A stretch of 64,000 nucleotides of DNA from Sympetrum striolatum (Eukaryota; Arthropoda; Insecta; Odonata; Libellulidae): positions 744,001-808,000 of the forward strand of contig CANPUZ010000061.1 in NCBI GenBank assembly GCA_947579665.1, read 5' to 3'. This document shows positions 21,750 through 32,150 of this stretch, piece by piece (position 1 is the stretch's first letter; each line of letters begins with the position of its first letter). Both the position numbers and the translations under genes were made by a program. The notes beneath the pieces are model-generated. The model had not been told where the DNA came from. It ran no database searches and saw nothing but the letters and a program-made list of their open reading frames with translations.

Positions 21750-22540
21750 TATTTACTTATTTACTCTACTTCCAAAACAGATAAATTTAATAAGGAATTA
21801 AACATCATTAAAATCATAGCCAAATCCAACGGATACAGCATAGCTCTCATTGAAAAACTTTTAAAAAAGAAAATCAGGAACAAAGCCTTCCAAAAGATAA
21901 CCCCCAGCCTCCTCCCCACCGACAAGACACCCATTACCTGGCGGAGGCTTCCCTTTATGGGAAAATTGTCACACAAAATGAGCAATGTTTTTCCCCATAA
22001 TATTAGACCCGCGTTTCGCTCCCTCAACAATATACTAAGATTGCTAGGGAATTCAAAAGACAAAGACCCAAGTAATCCAGAAGCAGGGTCTACGAACTCT
22101 CATGTGCCAACTGCCCCACCAAATATAACAGAAGGACTGGGAGAAACCCGTGCGTCAGAGCACCAAAGAGACTACCGCCTGAAGAGAGGACAACCTTTCT
22201 GAAGCTTCGCCATTCACCTCCTAGACAATTGGCATACCAGCGATTTCAAACCAAAACGCCTACATCAGGAGGAGAATTCCCACCGCCTAGACCTCCTGGA
22301 GGAAGTAAGGAGTATCCCGAAGGATGGACAACGACCATTTATTCCTGAACACTTGTTCTCCCTACCAAGCAAGTTATTCCCACGATGCACCCACAGCTCC
22401 CCCCATTTTTAACCCTTCCACTATCCTATATATGCTGTGACAAATCTTTTCTCTGTGCCTGAAGATGTAAGCTCACTTATGAAACCGGTCGCAAAATAAA
22501 TTTTCTATGGAAAAGTAAGAAGTGTTTTCATTCTGCAAAT
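21750..22540 (+). pseudogene. Penelope-like element: RT C-terminus and decayed GIY-YIG endonuclease
   Basis: The plus strand gives, across frameshifts, KELNIIKIIAKSNGYSIALI, then the connector WRRLPFMGKLSHKMSNVF with FRSLNNILRLLGNSKDKDPS. A GIY-YIG core follows: SRVYELSCANCPTKYNRRTG in place of SG[VI]Y..C..C...YIGQTGR, then FAIHLLDNWHTSDF and HRLDLLEEVRSIPKD. The YIG tyrosine context is mutated to YNRRTG, so nuclease activity is lost. The tail carries GAAACCGGTCGCAAAATAAA. A second Penelope lineage lies at 19280-19790, with clearly different sequence. Confidence 0.75.
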
Positions 22541-23149
22541 GGCTTTCCACGAAGTCACGCCTTCTCATATTGATTATACTACTTCCAAAGGTTTGCAAGT
22601 AATAAAATTTCCAAGTAAAAAGAGTTGAAGGACCAAAGATACCAAATAAAAGAAAACTAGGAAAGAGATAAAAAATATTATATAATTATCTATAATATAA
22701 AGATAGAATTGGTAGTTACCATGAAATATGTTATCAGTTATCATTGATGCTAGACTTTCACTTAAAAACTCCAAACGCTAAGCAAAGACAAGGAGTTCAA
22801 TTCTGATATTATACTTTTTGAAAAAGCAACTAATATTTATTTAGTAAAACCACTGGAAAAATAATTATACGACCACAAACCCTTTGTCATAATGAGGGTG
22901 CTAATACGTCTAAGAGGTACCTGCTCCTGGGAAAGGCCTGACCCCTGCTGCGCTGGGTTCGGAAACAAAGAAGCACTAAACCAGCGAAGACCAGAAAGAG
23001 AGGAAAGCATTTCGACGGGAATATACGTCGTTCGTTCCCTAGCATAGGAAAATCTCTGACAGAAATTTCCGGGGTTCATCTTCCTGGGTGAGAAATCCAC
23101 TGCCGGTATACCCGTAGTTCGTAACGGAAGGGTTAATTTTATTGTTTAG
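22541..23149. other. Unassigned AT-rich sequence
   Basis: No recognised gene or repeat. The minus-strand open frame at 22837-23100 has no recognisable motifs. Confidence 0.3.
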
Positions 23150-23830
23150 CAATTTATAAATAAATAGAATACCCGCATATATCCTCCTAAGTATTAATAT
23201 TTAAGGCTTTACACACCTCACTGTGAGTGTGTCAACACCACACTTCTTTGAACATACAAAATATTTCAATTCTATAAATGAAGCCTATTAAAAGGACTCC
23301 ATACCCATATTCTGATATTGGTAGAACCAAGGGAAGACTCTTGCGATCCTACTTATAATTATATTTATTTGTCCCAGAATTACATGAATAAATCAGACAT
23401 TCGCTGATATAGGACACGTCGTATTTGGTACATAAAAAACACATGGTAAAGATAAAGTGACCATTACACTTGTAAAACACAGTAATAATACATATTTAAT
23501 AAATTAAAAGTATATACATATACAGAAAAGAACATTAGGTTATATAAATACTATAATTATGATGATGCATTGTTTAATGTCCACCTGTAAAAAACTCATT
23601 CACAGAGTAGTAACATCTCTCCAGTAAAAATACTTTCAACTTGCTTTTAAACAAGTTAATAGATTTTATGTTGTCCGTTAAGCGATTATATATTTGTGAT
23701 CGTACAGCAATGGGACTTTTCGCAGAGATACGACCTTTATGATGAGTAATTTGAATGGAAGAATTGGATCCGATGATTATGTACCTCATTATTAGTATTG
23801 AATTTGCAAATATTATTTTTGGTGATGGGT
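23150..23830 (-). pseudogene. LINE reverse transcriptase C-terminal relic, minus strand
   Basis: The minus frame at 23574-23789 reads IQITHHKGRISAKSPIAVRS, then QIYNRLTDNIKSINLFKSKL, then KVFLLERCYYSVNEFF, the C-terminal pattern of CR1-like LINEs (YN.LP..IK....FK..L..FLL...YYSV.EF). The AT-rich part at lower coordinates is probably the 3' UTR. Upstream (23830-24049) the minus strand has another short open stretch (LKEWFFPLYPRLHFDGNLF) that I cannot place. Confidence 0.55.
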
Positions 23831-24049
23831 TAATTCAAAATTTAGCAAGAGCAAGCAAGAATATTCGCATATATCCTCCCAGTTCACCAGCTTTGAGAGG
23901 ATACAGTCCATTTTTCATCACATGAAATAAAATGAACTTGAGAATTAATTGCATCCTTCAAAGGCCACGGCATAAATAAATTCCCATCAAAATGTAAACG
24001 AGGATAAAGAGGAAAGAACCATTCTTTTAGTACATTATACAATAATCTA

Positions 24050-24071
24050 GGTATTAAGTTAATTAATCCCA
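24050..24071 (-). pseudogene. NUMT: mitochondrial nad4 fragment, distal piece
   Basis: The minus strand reads MGLINLIPSLL with AGA as Ser, matching the NKGLLNLMPSL region of arthropod ND4. It continues in frame with the piece at 25211-25308 once the family A element between them is removed. Confidence 0.6.
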
Positions 24072-25210
24072 TCTATTATATATAGATGCTTCTCCGGATT
24101 CATTCATGTATCTTACTATATACAGATAGATAGATAGGATACTAATTCACAGCCTAAACCACAAGCGTGATTTACTTGAATTTTTACGACGTATAGGCCA
24201 TAACGTGTAACCGCCAGAAAAAATGTGATTTTGAACCTCAGTGTCATGGGTTCGATTCCAGAGGGCCCCAAAGTCCCGATTTTTCCCGTTTAAATGCATT
24301 GCTTTGATTTTCGATAATTTTTAAAAAATACTTGCCGGACAGGTAGGGAATTTAAACTCAAGGAGCCTATATATATGGTCATGATTTATCGAAAACATAA
24401 ATGAGTTTTACGGAGAATATCCTGGGTTCGATGCTAGGTTGGGGCAAAAATCGGCCGTTTAAAATGTATTGTGGCGATTTTTAAGATTTTTTTGGACTCC
24501 TTCCCGATGGCATGGAAACTCGAAATTCGGCATGGAGTTGGAGATCACAAATATACTTCATAATCAAATTTTACATATTCGCTGATGGTCCTTGGTTCGA
24601 TCCCAGCAGGCCATTTACATTACTCAATGCATTTCTTATGGAGATAACAGAAAAAGGTTTTAGGTACTTCCCGGCATGATATCGACTTCAAACTTTGTAT
24701 GAAATAAGATGAACTCCTAATAAGTCATACTGTGCATTCACAACTACCAATGTGTCCTGGGTTTGACACCAGGCGTCTCTACAATCAGTAAATTATCCGA
24801 TTTTTAAGAATTAATTTAAATCCCTTCCCAATAATATTAAAAGATGAAATTCAGCATATAGATAGAGAACATAGATAGATTTCAAAAATATGTTTTAAAT
24901 TTCCTAGATTGTCCTTGGTTCGAATCCAGAGAGCCATTTACATTATTGAAAAGTAGGACGTCCTTTGAGGCAGTTGGAGCCATTATTTCTGCTTGAATTT
25001 TCACACATAGTTAGAGATGGTGATCTTCTGTTGTGCTGCATAGTAAGTATGACCAGAAAGACCCGGGTTCGATGCCAGGCAATTAAATTACAGCGAATTT
25101 TAAGAATATTTTCAATCCCGTTTTTTTCTTTTGAGGGCTGTCCCGATATGATGCTGACATGAAATTAGTGTTGTCGATCTGCTTGCAGTATGCAAGCTAC
25201 ATTTTACTCG
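24072..25210 (+). mobile_element. Helitron-like family A element, precisely bounded reference copy
   Basis: 1139 bp. The 5' end TCTATTATATATAGATGC is preceded by A (24071). The 3' end hairpin GCTTGCA-GTA-TGCAAGC is followed by TACATTTTACTCG at 25210 and then T. It interrupts a mitochondrial nad4 copy. Removing it restores an uninterrupted ND4 frame (GGIYIN|MGLINLIP), so the ends are known to within one shared base and there is no target duplication. Seven or so monomers carry GGTTCGA or a one-base variant. It encodes no protein and would depend on a helper for mobility. Confidence 0.85.
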
Positions 25211-25308
25211 TATTAATATAGATACCACCACTTCCCAACTGTTCATAAGTAATATTTGCTAAAGAAAATAAACCAGAAGAGCAAAGACCATGAGCAAGTA
25301 TTAATATA
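25211..25308 (-). pseudogene. NUMT: mitochondrial nad4 fragment, middle piece
   Basis: The minus strand reads [20 protein letters not shown] and on to [12 protein letters not shown], the highly conserved ND4 [10 protein letters not shown]...NI.YE..GSR segment. It lies between the Tigger end (25309) and the family A end (25210). Confidence 0.9.
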
Positions 25309-25361
25309 TAGTAGAGGATCGTTTTGTCCGAACTTTTCGGGACGGAGGCTGGTTCCATTAA

Positions 25362-27964
25362 CCCTTAAAGGACTGACGTTCCCATATGGGAACGTACTGC
25401 AGCCGGGGTCTCTAGGTAGCTAAACAATATCTTGAGTGTCATAAAATGGTCAGTAAACGATATTTTGTGAGCTAAGAGGGTCCAAAGCTTAGTTTCATTT
25501 GAGTTTTGGTGCATTTAAGTCAAGGGAAATATTTCTTGTGATTTTTCGAAAAACCGGGAAATTTTGAGATGGATCCTTCTGGCAACTAATTTTTATAAGT
25601 TTTACTGTTTTTAATTTAAAGTAGTCTTTTGCTTGTATACCTTTAGTATGATGTTCTAATCATCGAAAGAAATTAAATAGAGCAGAGTTTGAGGTTATTT
25701 GTTGTTGTTATAACGTTGTTTATTGCTGCGTTCCCATATGGGCACGTCAGGCCTTCCCACTACTACGCGATTTCCTTGCCGATGGCTGTCAAGGAAAGCT
25801 ATACATAGTATATAAAAGAATATTTTGCGACATAATACATTATTTTTGGTGTAATTAAGTTAAGAATTATTTTAGTTTTAAGTTGTGACAAGAAGACTAT
25901 GGCAATTATTATGCATATTTATGAACTAAATCTCGGAAAACCTAAATTTATGTAGTAGAAGCGGCAACAACATATATTAGCAAATGATTATTTTACTAGA
26001 TATACAAATCCTTTCAAATTTTATTAACTTCACATAAAAATGATATAATTAGAGGTGTTATAGTTTCTATTCAGGAAAAACGTAAGTTTTCCTGAGTCGA
26101 CTTCCTGAGGCTCTCCGAATCCTTGACGAGGATGAAGAGAGTGAGGTAGATGTTACTGATTTCTTCATTTCTCCAACAGAAGAAAATCAGCGAACTGATG
26201 AAGCATTGGCTGATGAAGATGACGAAAGATTGGTTGACAATTTTACTGGCAAGTAAATGAGGGCACACGCCGAAATTCGGTTGGCAATCAACGAAAGTAT
26301 CGGTGCTGGAGAAGACGATGGGGCAAAAAAATCTGTGCGGAGAAAATGGATAAAGGGCAGCATTGAGTGTACGGGAAGTTTTTCTGAAGCAGATTACTTT
26401 TCATACTCTAAACTTAGCTGCATCTAATTGCTAGAGCTCTTCATCGATGACAATTTCGTCTCATTCATAGTGGAAAAAAGTGAGAATTACGCCCGATTTC
26501 TTAATTGCCCCAGTCCGCAAATTACAGCAGAGGAGATGCGAGCCGTCATTGGCATTTTGATTGTATCCGGGTACAACATTCTCCTGGAAAAAATATTACT
26601 GGGACGCGAAAAAGGATTTACATATTGAATTGGTTAGTAGAGCGATGAGGAGGGACTGATACATCCAAATAATGAAATTTTTACTCTTGGCGGATAATAC
26701 TAAATTAGACAGTCAAGCGATGGGTTCTACAAAGTCTGGCCTACGATGAAAAGGATTTCACAGAGATGTTTGCAGCATTTGGTGACTTCTCAGTTCTTAG
26801 ATTGTGAGAAGAGATGATAAGATACTACAGAAGACACAGCTGCAAGCGATGTAGTAGAGGTAAATGGATAAGATTCGGTTATTATCATTTGAAGTGGTAT
26901 GTGAAATAATATAATAGCATTAATTTATTTAGCTCAATATATAATTCATACGAAAGAATTTGTTGCCACATTTGAAAGGATGTGGCTGCAATGGAACTGA
27001 GCGAATCAGGAAGAACCGGATTCCGAAAGATTGTCCGCTACCACCAAAATATAATCTAAAGAAGGAGGAGAGTGGAAAGAGCATCACAGCTATTTCTACA
27101 TGCAAAGGAATAGGAATCACTAAATGGCTGGACAATTTGGTAATTGTGGCGGCTTCAACAGCGTATGGAGTTACGCCGTTGATGAAAGCTAAAAGATTTT
27201 ATAGGAAACAAAAGAAAATTATTCAGCTTCCATAACCCTACTTCATATCCCAGTATAATAAGCTTTTGGGTGGAACTGACCAAATTCATGAACACGTAAA
27301 TTCACTGCATATCAGAAAGATATGATTTATATAAATTATTTACAACTCAGACAATCGAATAATAATAATAATAAAAAGGAATCCTCAGATCCAAGGACAA
27401 AATTATAGTTTAGACGGGAGATAGCTCAGGTGTACTTTATTCGATACAAGACGGAAAAAACCACCCGGTGGACGACTCAGCAAGGCTTCCACGTCAAAAA
27501 CTGGCTCCACGCAAGAGTTGTGGTATGATTATTTAATTGGTGTAATCGGTGACATACCGCAGAACAAGGGAAAACGCTGCGCTTATGAAGAGTGCGAGAG
27601 TCGTGGGAGAACAATGCGTAATAAGTGCGATGTTGGTCTATGTGTAAAATGTTATACAAAATACTTTAAAAAATAATTATAAAATAAACACTTATATCTT
27701 CCAAGAAAAACCATTTCATACAATATTGTTTTGAAATAAATAAGATTTTTTGCAATAAAATGCTTTTTTTAAGTTTCATCATGGCGCGCGTAATAGTAGA
27801 AGTGGGAAGGACTGACGTGCCCATTTGGGAACGGGCATTTGCAACGAACCTATTATTGTTAACTATTTTAAAACAATTTTCTGTTGTTAATTTAGGTCAT
27901 CTGAATACCAATATACTAAAATTAGGGTAATTTTTAAGAAAAAATAATTCTCGTCCTTGGAGGG
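25362..27964 (+). mobile_element. piggyBac element with TTAA target duplication
   Basis: Flanked by TTAA at 25358-25361 and 27965-27968. The termini CCCTTAAAGGACTGACG and, inverted on the right, CCCTCCAAGGACGAG start with the CCC typical of piggyBac. Subterminal copies of GGACTGACGTTCCC and its inverse lie at 25370, about 25732-25758 and about 27809-27838. It carries a decayed transposase gene and inserted into the Tigger element. Confidence 0.9.
26085..27675 (+). pseudogene. piggyBac transposase pseudogene
   Basis: piggyBac transposase cuts and pastes DNA at TTAA using three or four Asp residues of an RNase H-like core. The plus strand holds the domains in order across frameshifts and stops: acidic N-terminus (LPEALRILDEDEESEVDVTD); family core (ELFIDDNFVSFIVEKSENYA, then ITAEEMRAVIGILIVSGYN); YYWDAKKDLH with SRAMRRD; FLLLADNTKLDSQ; FYKVWPTMKRI; MIRYYRRHSCK...RGKWIRFGYY at about 26814-26906; a central frame at 26960-27235 ending AYGVTPLMKAKRFYRKQKK; FISQYNKLLGGTDQIHEHVN; and a C-terminal Cys-rich finger (RCAYEECESRGRTMRNKCDV...CVKCY) at about 27570-27675. 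There are several stops (about 26254, 26425, 26626, 27327), so it is inactive. Similarity is to the PGBD2/3-like group. Confidence 0.85.
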
Positions 27965-28079
27965 TTAAGGAAATGTTCGGATAATAGGTATTTTAACCTG
28001 AATGAGAAAAAGGAACTGAAAAAAGGCTTTGACGGGTTATAGTACGAAATAAGTGACGATTATGCACATAAATATTAAT

Positions 28080-28381
28080 GAAAACTTTTATTTAAAGAAA
28101 ACTATACATGACTGTCCCCGCAAGGTTTTTCTTTTCGAAATGACAACTTTTGAGTCAGATTCTGCAACAAATTGAGGAATTCAGTCCTTCTGTCATTTTA
28201 TATCATGTATAGTTGTCCTGCTAATATTGTATTCCTGCTGAAGATTGGATGAAATCACACCACGATCTAGTTTATTTATTATGTCCACTTTTAGCTGTAA
28301 CATCATCACCTGTCTTTTTCTCTTGACGTTCCCACCGCTTGAACTAGCTGCTGGACACGTTTTCTTCTTGTTTATATCCAT
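28080..28381 (-). pseudogene. Tigger transposase N-terminus (CENP-B-type helix-turn-helix)
   Basis: The minus strand opens with ATG at 28381. The sequence KRKRQVMMLQLKVDIINKLD then GVISSNLQQEYNISRTTIHD is the CENP-B N-terminal DNA-binding fold of pogo/Tigger transposases. An in-frame stop follows HDIK, and the frame then continues NDRRTEFLNLLQNLTQK...LSFRKEKP before the internal deletion. Only about 90 residues remain, without catalytic residues. Confidence 0.75.
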
Positions 28382-28544
28382 TTAGAAGGTTAATTAATAC
28401 AAATACTTACTCGTGCACACCTTCAAAAGATTGGTGCAAAACATATGCAGCGGTGGAGTTCAAAATTACTGTATATCTATCGTGAAATGTTCGTTGTTTG
28501 GATGTGTTTGTTGTTTAGATATTTTGTTAAACAATTCTCTACTG

Positions 28545-28955
28545 TATAGGATCCTCTTAAGCCTCAATAAGTCATCTACCCTGCTAATACGATTCCCATA
28601 TGAGCAACAGAAGAATAAGCAATTAATGATTTTAGATCAACTTGATATAAACAAATTAATCTAACAATAATTCCTCCAACTAAACAAACCCCTATTCATC
28701 AAAAATTAAATTTCACTCCCAAATAAGTAATAAATGAGAAAACTCGTCATAGGCAATAACCCCCTAACTTCAATAATAGCCAAAATCATATTCACGGAAA
28801 TAGAGGCCTCAACATGAGGTAATCATAAATGAAACATGAATATAGGCATAAAAAAGGCATGAATTAAAGAAAAATATATAAAAATTGTAAAAGAATAGTT
28901 CTGAATAAAAATATAAAAGTTTAAAGTTTCATAAGAAAAATAAACATTAAAAAAA
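28545..28955 (-). pseudogene. NUMT: mitochondrial nad4 fragment, proximal piece
   Basis: The minus strand, read with the invertebrate mitochondrial code, gives FMPIFMFHLWLPHVEASIS, NMILA, a degraded stretch, then [20 protein letters not shown] and [18 protein letters not shown], then MTYWGLSGSY. These are landmark ND4 segments ([33 protein letters not shown]). A small deletion (KA of PKAHVEA) and frameshifts mark it as a nuclear copy. The ND4 frame continues beyond the Tigger insertion at 25211-25308. Confidence 0.9.
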
Positions 28956-29615
28956 TCTGATGAGGCCAACTCATGACTTTCTCCGTATTTATTGTAAATA
29001 GAAGCCTATGCCGGTAATAAATAAATAACTCCAAAACAATGAGTGTTACAGGAAAATATTTCATACAAAAGTTATACTAAGTACATTATCTATAACTTTG
29101 GTACATAATTGTATATACCTACATTGCATTCTGACAGAGATAAGAATGAAAAACTTTAATTTCTGGGTAAACAACAACTTCCGGTTAACCATTATTCAAG
29201 AATAACTCCTAAACAATCAGTGTTATAAAAAAATGTTTAATACAAAAGTTGTATTAAAATACATTATCTATAACTTTTTTGTGTAAATGTTTATACCTAT
29301 ATTGCATTTTAACAGAGATATTTAAGAAACAAAATTTTTTCCGGATAAACCGCAACTTCCGGTTGAGCGATATTCACCAAAAACTAATCAACTTTTGGCA
29401 TTGTTAGGAAAATTCTAAATATGAATTTTGAAAATGATCGGATTATTACTTTTTAAGCTAGAGAGCCCACAAACTTTTTAATCACAGACAGACATGTTCG
29501 GGATAATAGCAAAAATGAGCTCTATGGGCCCCAAAACATCTATTTCCGTTGAAATCTGGAGGTCGAAATTTTTTGCGAATACAATACTTTCTCTATAATA
29601 CGTATAGGGAGAAAG
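28956..29615 (-). mobile_element. Family B repeat, minus strand
   Basis: Starts TCTGATGAGGCC behind an A run and ends in the palindrome TACTTTCTC...GGGAGAAAGT. It has core monomers with TTCCGGTTAACC and TTCCGGTTGAGC, plus a tail with CCCCAAAACATCTATTTCCG that is shared with 44230 and 53900. It borders the NUMT on one side and the helicase-like exon's intron on the other. Confidence 0.7.
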
Positions 29616-29637
29616 TAATAATTGTTACCAGTGTTAC

Positions 29638-29749
29638 CTTTGCCCAGATTTCTACACAAGCGTTCATAAAAAGGGACTTCTTTTGGCTCAAGCAAAAGAA
29701 CAGAAAGACCCTCCCTGTTGGCAGTTCTTCCGCTTCTGTGCATTTAAGT
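29638..29749 (-). pseudogene. DDX24/MAK5-like DEAD-box RNA helicase exon (motif VI region), probably damaged
   Basis: DDX24/Mak5 helicases act in large ribosomal subunit maturation in the nucleolus. The minus strand has a good 3' splice site (CTTTTTCACAG, ending 29750), a 112-bp exon and a 5' splice site (GGCAAAG|GTAACAC at 29638). It translates to HRSGRTANREGLSVLLLEPK then EVPFYERLCRNLGK, matching helicase motif VI (HR.GRTAR) followed by EGLS..L..P. Two defects: a TAA sits two codons before the His where Tyr is expected, and the Arg after RTA is missing or displaced (RTANREGL for RTAR...EGL). No other helicase exon was found within the window. It could be one exon of a large live gene with an unusual sequence, but a pseudogene or captured exon fits better. 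Confidence 0.55.
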
Positions 29750-30016
29750 CTGTGAAAAAGAATTTTAAATCGATATATTAATAATAATGAATTTATTACA
29801 GGTATTAAACATATACACTACATACATAATACATAATTACATAATTATTTTTAAAAATTTTATTTATAGAAAAAGTGATGGAAGAATAATTAGTTAGACG
29901 TTGTAGGGAGTGGTGCAATTTCAAGCGAAATCTCAGCCGAGGAAAAGCTGTGAAAGATGAGGAATAATGGATAATAATCAGATATAGACTTAAGAAGCTG
30001 CAAAGAGCCAAACTGT

Positions 30017-32150
30017 GACTCGGATCATTATCTATTTAAAGCAAGAGTAAGGGAGAGAATAATTAAAACAGAAAAAGGTCCAGAGATGGTTAAAGGAAGA
30101 TGGGATACAGATTAGTTAAATGAAGACTAGGAAGTCACGAAGCAAAACCGAAAACGATTAGCTAGTAAAATGCAAACCAACAGCTGATGAAAAAACTTAG
30201 AAATTACCATAGAAAAAAAATGAGAAAAATAGGGAAAGCAATCAAAGATGCTGTGGAAGAAGCAATTGGAAGAAACAAGAGAATAATACATGCTGATTGG
30301 TTTAACAACGAGTGTGCCCAAATTATACAGGGGAAGAATAAAGCTAGAGGAAACATGATAAGGAAAGAAACCACAACGAACACTGAAAGATACCAAGAAA
30401 TGAAGAAGGAAGCAAATAGGATATGCAAGAAAAAAGGAGAAAATGGAGAACAGCTAGAGAATATAGAAGAATACAGCAAACAGAATAAACAGAGATAGTT
30501 CTACTAAGTTTTAGAAAAGGAGAAAAGAGGATACCAACCAAGAATGGAAGGATTTAAAAATACGGAGGGAAATGTAGTCCAAGAAGAGAATAAAGTTCTG
30601 GAAATATTGGTAGAACATTTCAAAGAACTTCTCTGTACAGAATATAAGGAGAGAGTAACAACTGGGGAAAATCACAAGCTAAGGAAAGAATCAAATACAG
30701 AATCAATCTAATCAAATATAGAATCAATCTAATCAAATATATTAAACTTGCTCAGAATTAAACCCACTGGTCTGGAAATTGCACAATGCATACAAAAGTT
30801 AAAAAATAATAAAGACCCAGGGAAGAAAATATTGCAGCAGAGCTAGTAAAATATGGAGGAGATATAATGAGTGATGCTTTACATAAACTTAGTTGTATAA
30901 TATAGGAAGCAGAAAAATGCCAGAAGGATAGAGCATGGGAATCCTAAGCCCAATATAAAGAAAGGGAAATAAACTGGTTCTCTAGAAATATGGATGGAAA
31001 ATACTGTTAAGTATAGTATATGAAATCATCATAAAAGAAAGGCTGAAAGTAGTAACTGGGAGGATAATTGGAGAATCTCTGTGTGGGAGTAGATCCAATA
31101 GAAGTACAATAGACCAACTGTTTGTAATCAGACAAATTTTAGATAAATGCTATGATCATAATATTTAACTGCATTCGCTATTGTAGATTTAATAGAAGCA
31201 TTTGATAGCATAAACAGGAACAAACTCTGAGAAGCAATGGAGGACATGGAAATTCCATCCAAAATAATTATATTGATTATAATGACATTGAAGAAGAGCA
31301 TGGCTAAAGTAAACATACATAATAAAATGAATTTGAATTCAGCATTGCAATAAAGCAAGGATATTCTAGGATTACAGAAATCTGAAGAAAAAATAGATCA
31401 AAGAGGAATAACATTTAACAAATAAATAGAAAGAAGCAAGCAAAATGGGATTGATAGTTAATACCAGCAAACCTAAATATATGCTTCTGGCACACCTAGT
31501 CACCCAGGATTTGGAGATAGAAAAGATAAAATTTAATAGTGTGGGAGAGTTTAAATATCTAGAAAATATATAACTTACAAAAAAGTATAATATGAATAAA
31601 TGAGAGAACGAAAGCAAGGAATAAAACTTACTTTGCAAATATGAAGATACTCAAGAGAAAGTTAATAAACAGAAACACTTAAATACAAATATATAAATCA
31701 ATTACCAGACCAGTGGTAACCTATGGAGCATAAAAATGGACACTCACAAGAGTATGGCCCTGGTAAGATTTGAAAGCAATTGCAGAGAATATACCGACCT
31801 GTTATTGAGCATGGATAATTGCAAAGGAGAACCAAAGAGGAGTTAAAGACAATAATAAATTGGGGAAGATGTGGTTAAGTTCACAAAATCTTTGAGAATC
31901 TAATGGTTGGACCATGTGGAAAGGATGCATGAAACAGGAATGCCGAAGAAGGGAATAGAAGGGATACTGCATGCCGCTAGGAGAGGAAGGTCCAGATTGA
32001 GATGGCTAATTCATAAAGGTCATGAAGAAGATGAAAGTGAGAAGACAGAGAAGTGGAGGCTAATCCAAATGGAGACTCACATAGGGCTAAAGCTCCAAAG
32101 AGAGACTTTGTCCATAAATTTAGACCTAAGGACCATTTTTAAGTGACTTC
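30017..32150 (+). pseudogene. Non-LTR retrotransposon ORF2 relic (EN end, linker, RT, C-terminus)
   Basis: Reading across frames: the endonuclease end (DSDHYLFKARVRERIIKTEK); a linker frame at 30187-30498 with DWFNNECAQIIQGKNKARGN; RT fragments STIDQLFVIRQILDKCYDHN (about 31100) and VDLIEAFDSINRNKL (31180-31230); KMGLIVNTSKPKYMLL (about 31447) and FNSVGEFKYLENI; and a C-terminal frame at 31907-32146 with MDHVERMHETGMPK and RGRSRLRWL. These are landmark segments of an arthropod LINE group with the HVERM tail. Clade is uncertain (RTE- or Jockey-like). Many stops make it dead. Its 3' half is duplicated at 48612. Confidence 0.75.

Larger units (their letters stand above)
25309..28544 (-). mobile_element. 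Tigger-like (pogo superfamily) transposon in the NUMT, split by piggyBac
   Basis: Left terminus TAGTAGAGGATCGTTT and, inverted on the right, CAGTAGAGAATTGTTT, flanked by TA on both sides (25307-25308 and 28545-28546). Without the internal piggyBac it is about 630 bp, so a deletion derivative. It keeps the start of the transposase gene on the minus strand (28193-28381). It splits the nad4 frame between GSY and MLMLAHG. Confidence 0.8.

Noticed and set aside
30204..30541. Hydrophobic minus-strand frames that look like membrane segments
   Set aside because: Antisense of the Lys/Glu-rich LINE linker; the hydrophobicity is a codon-complement artefact.
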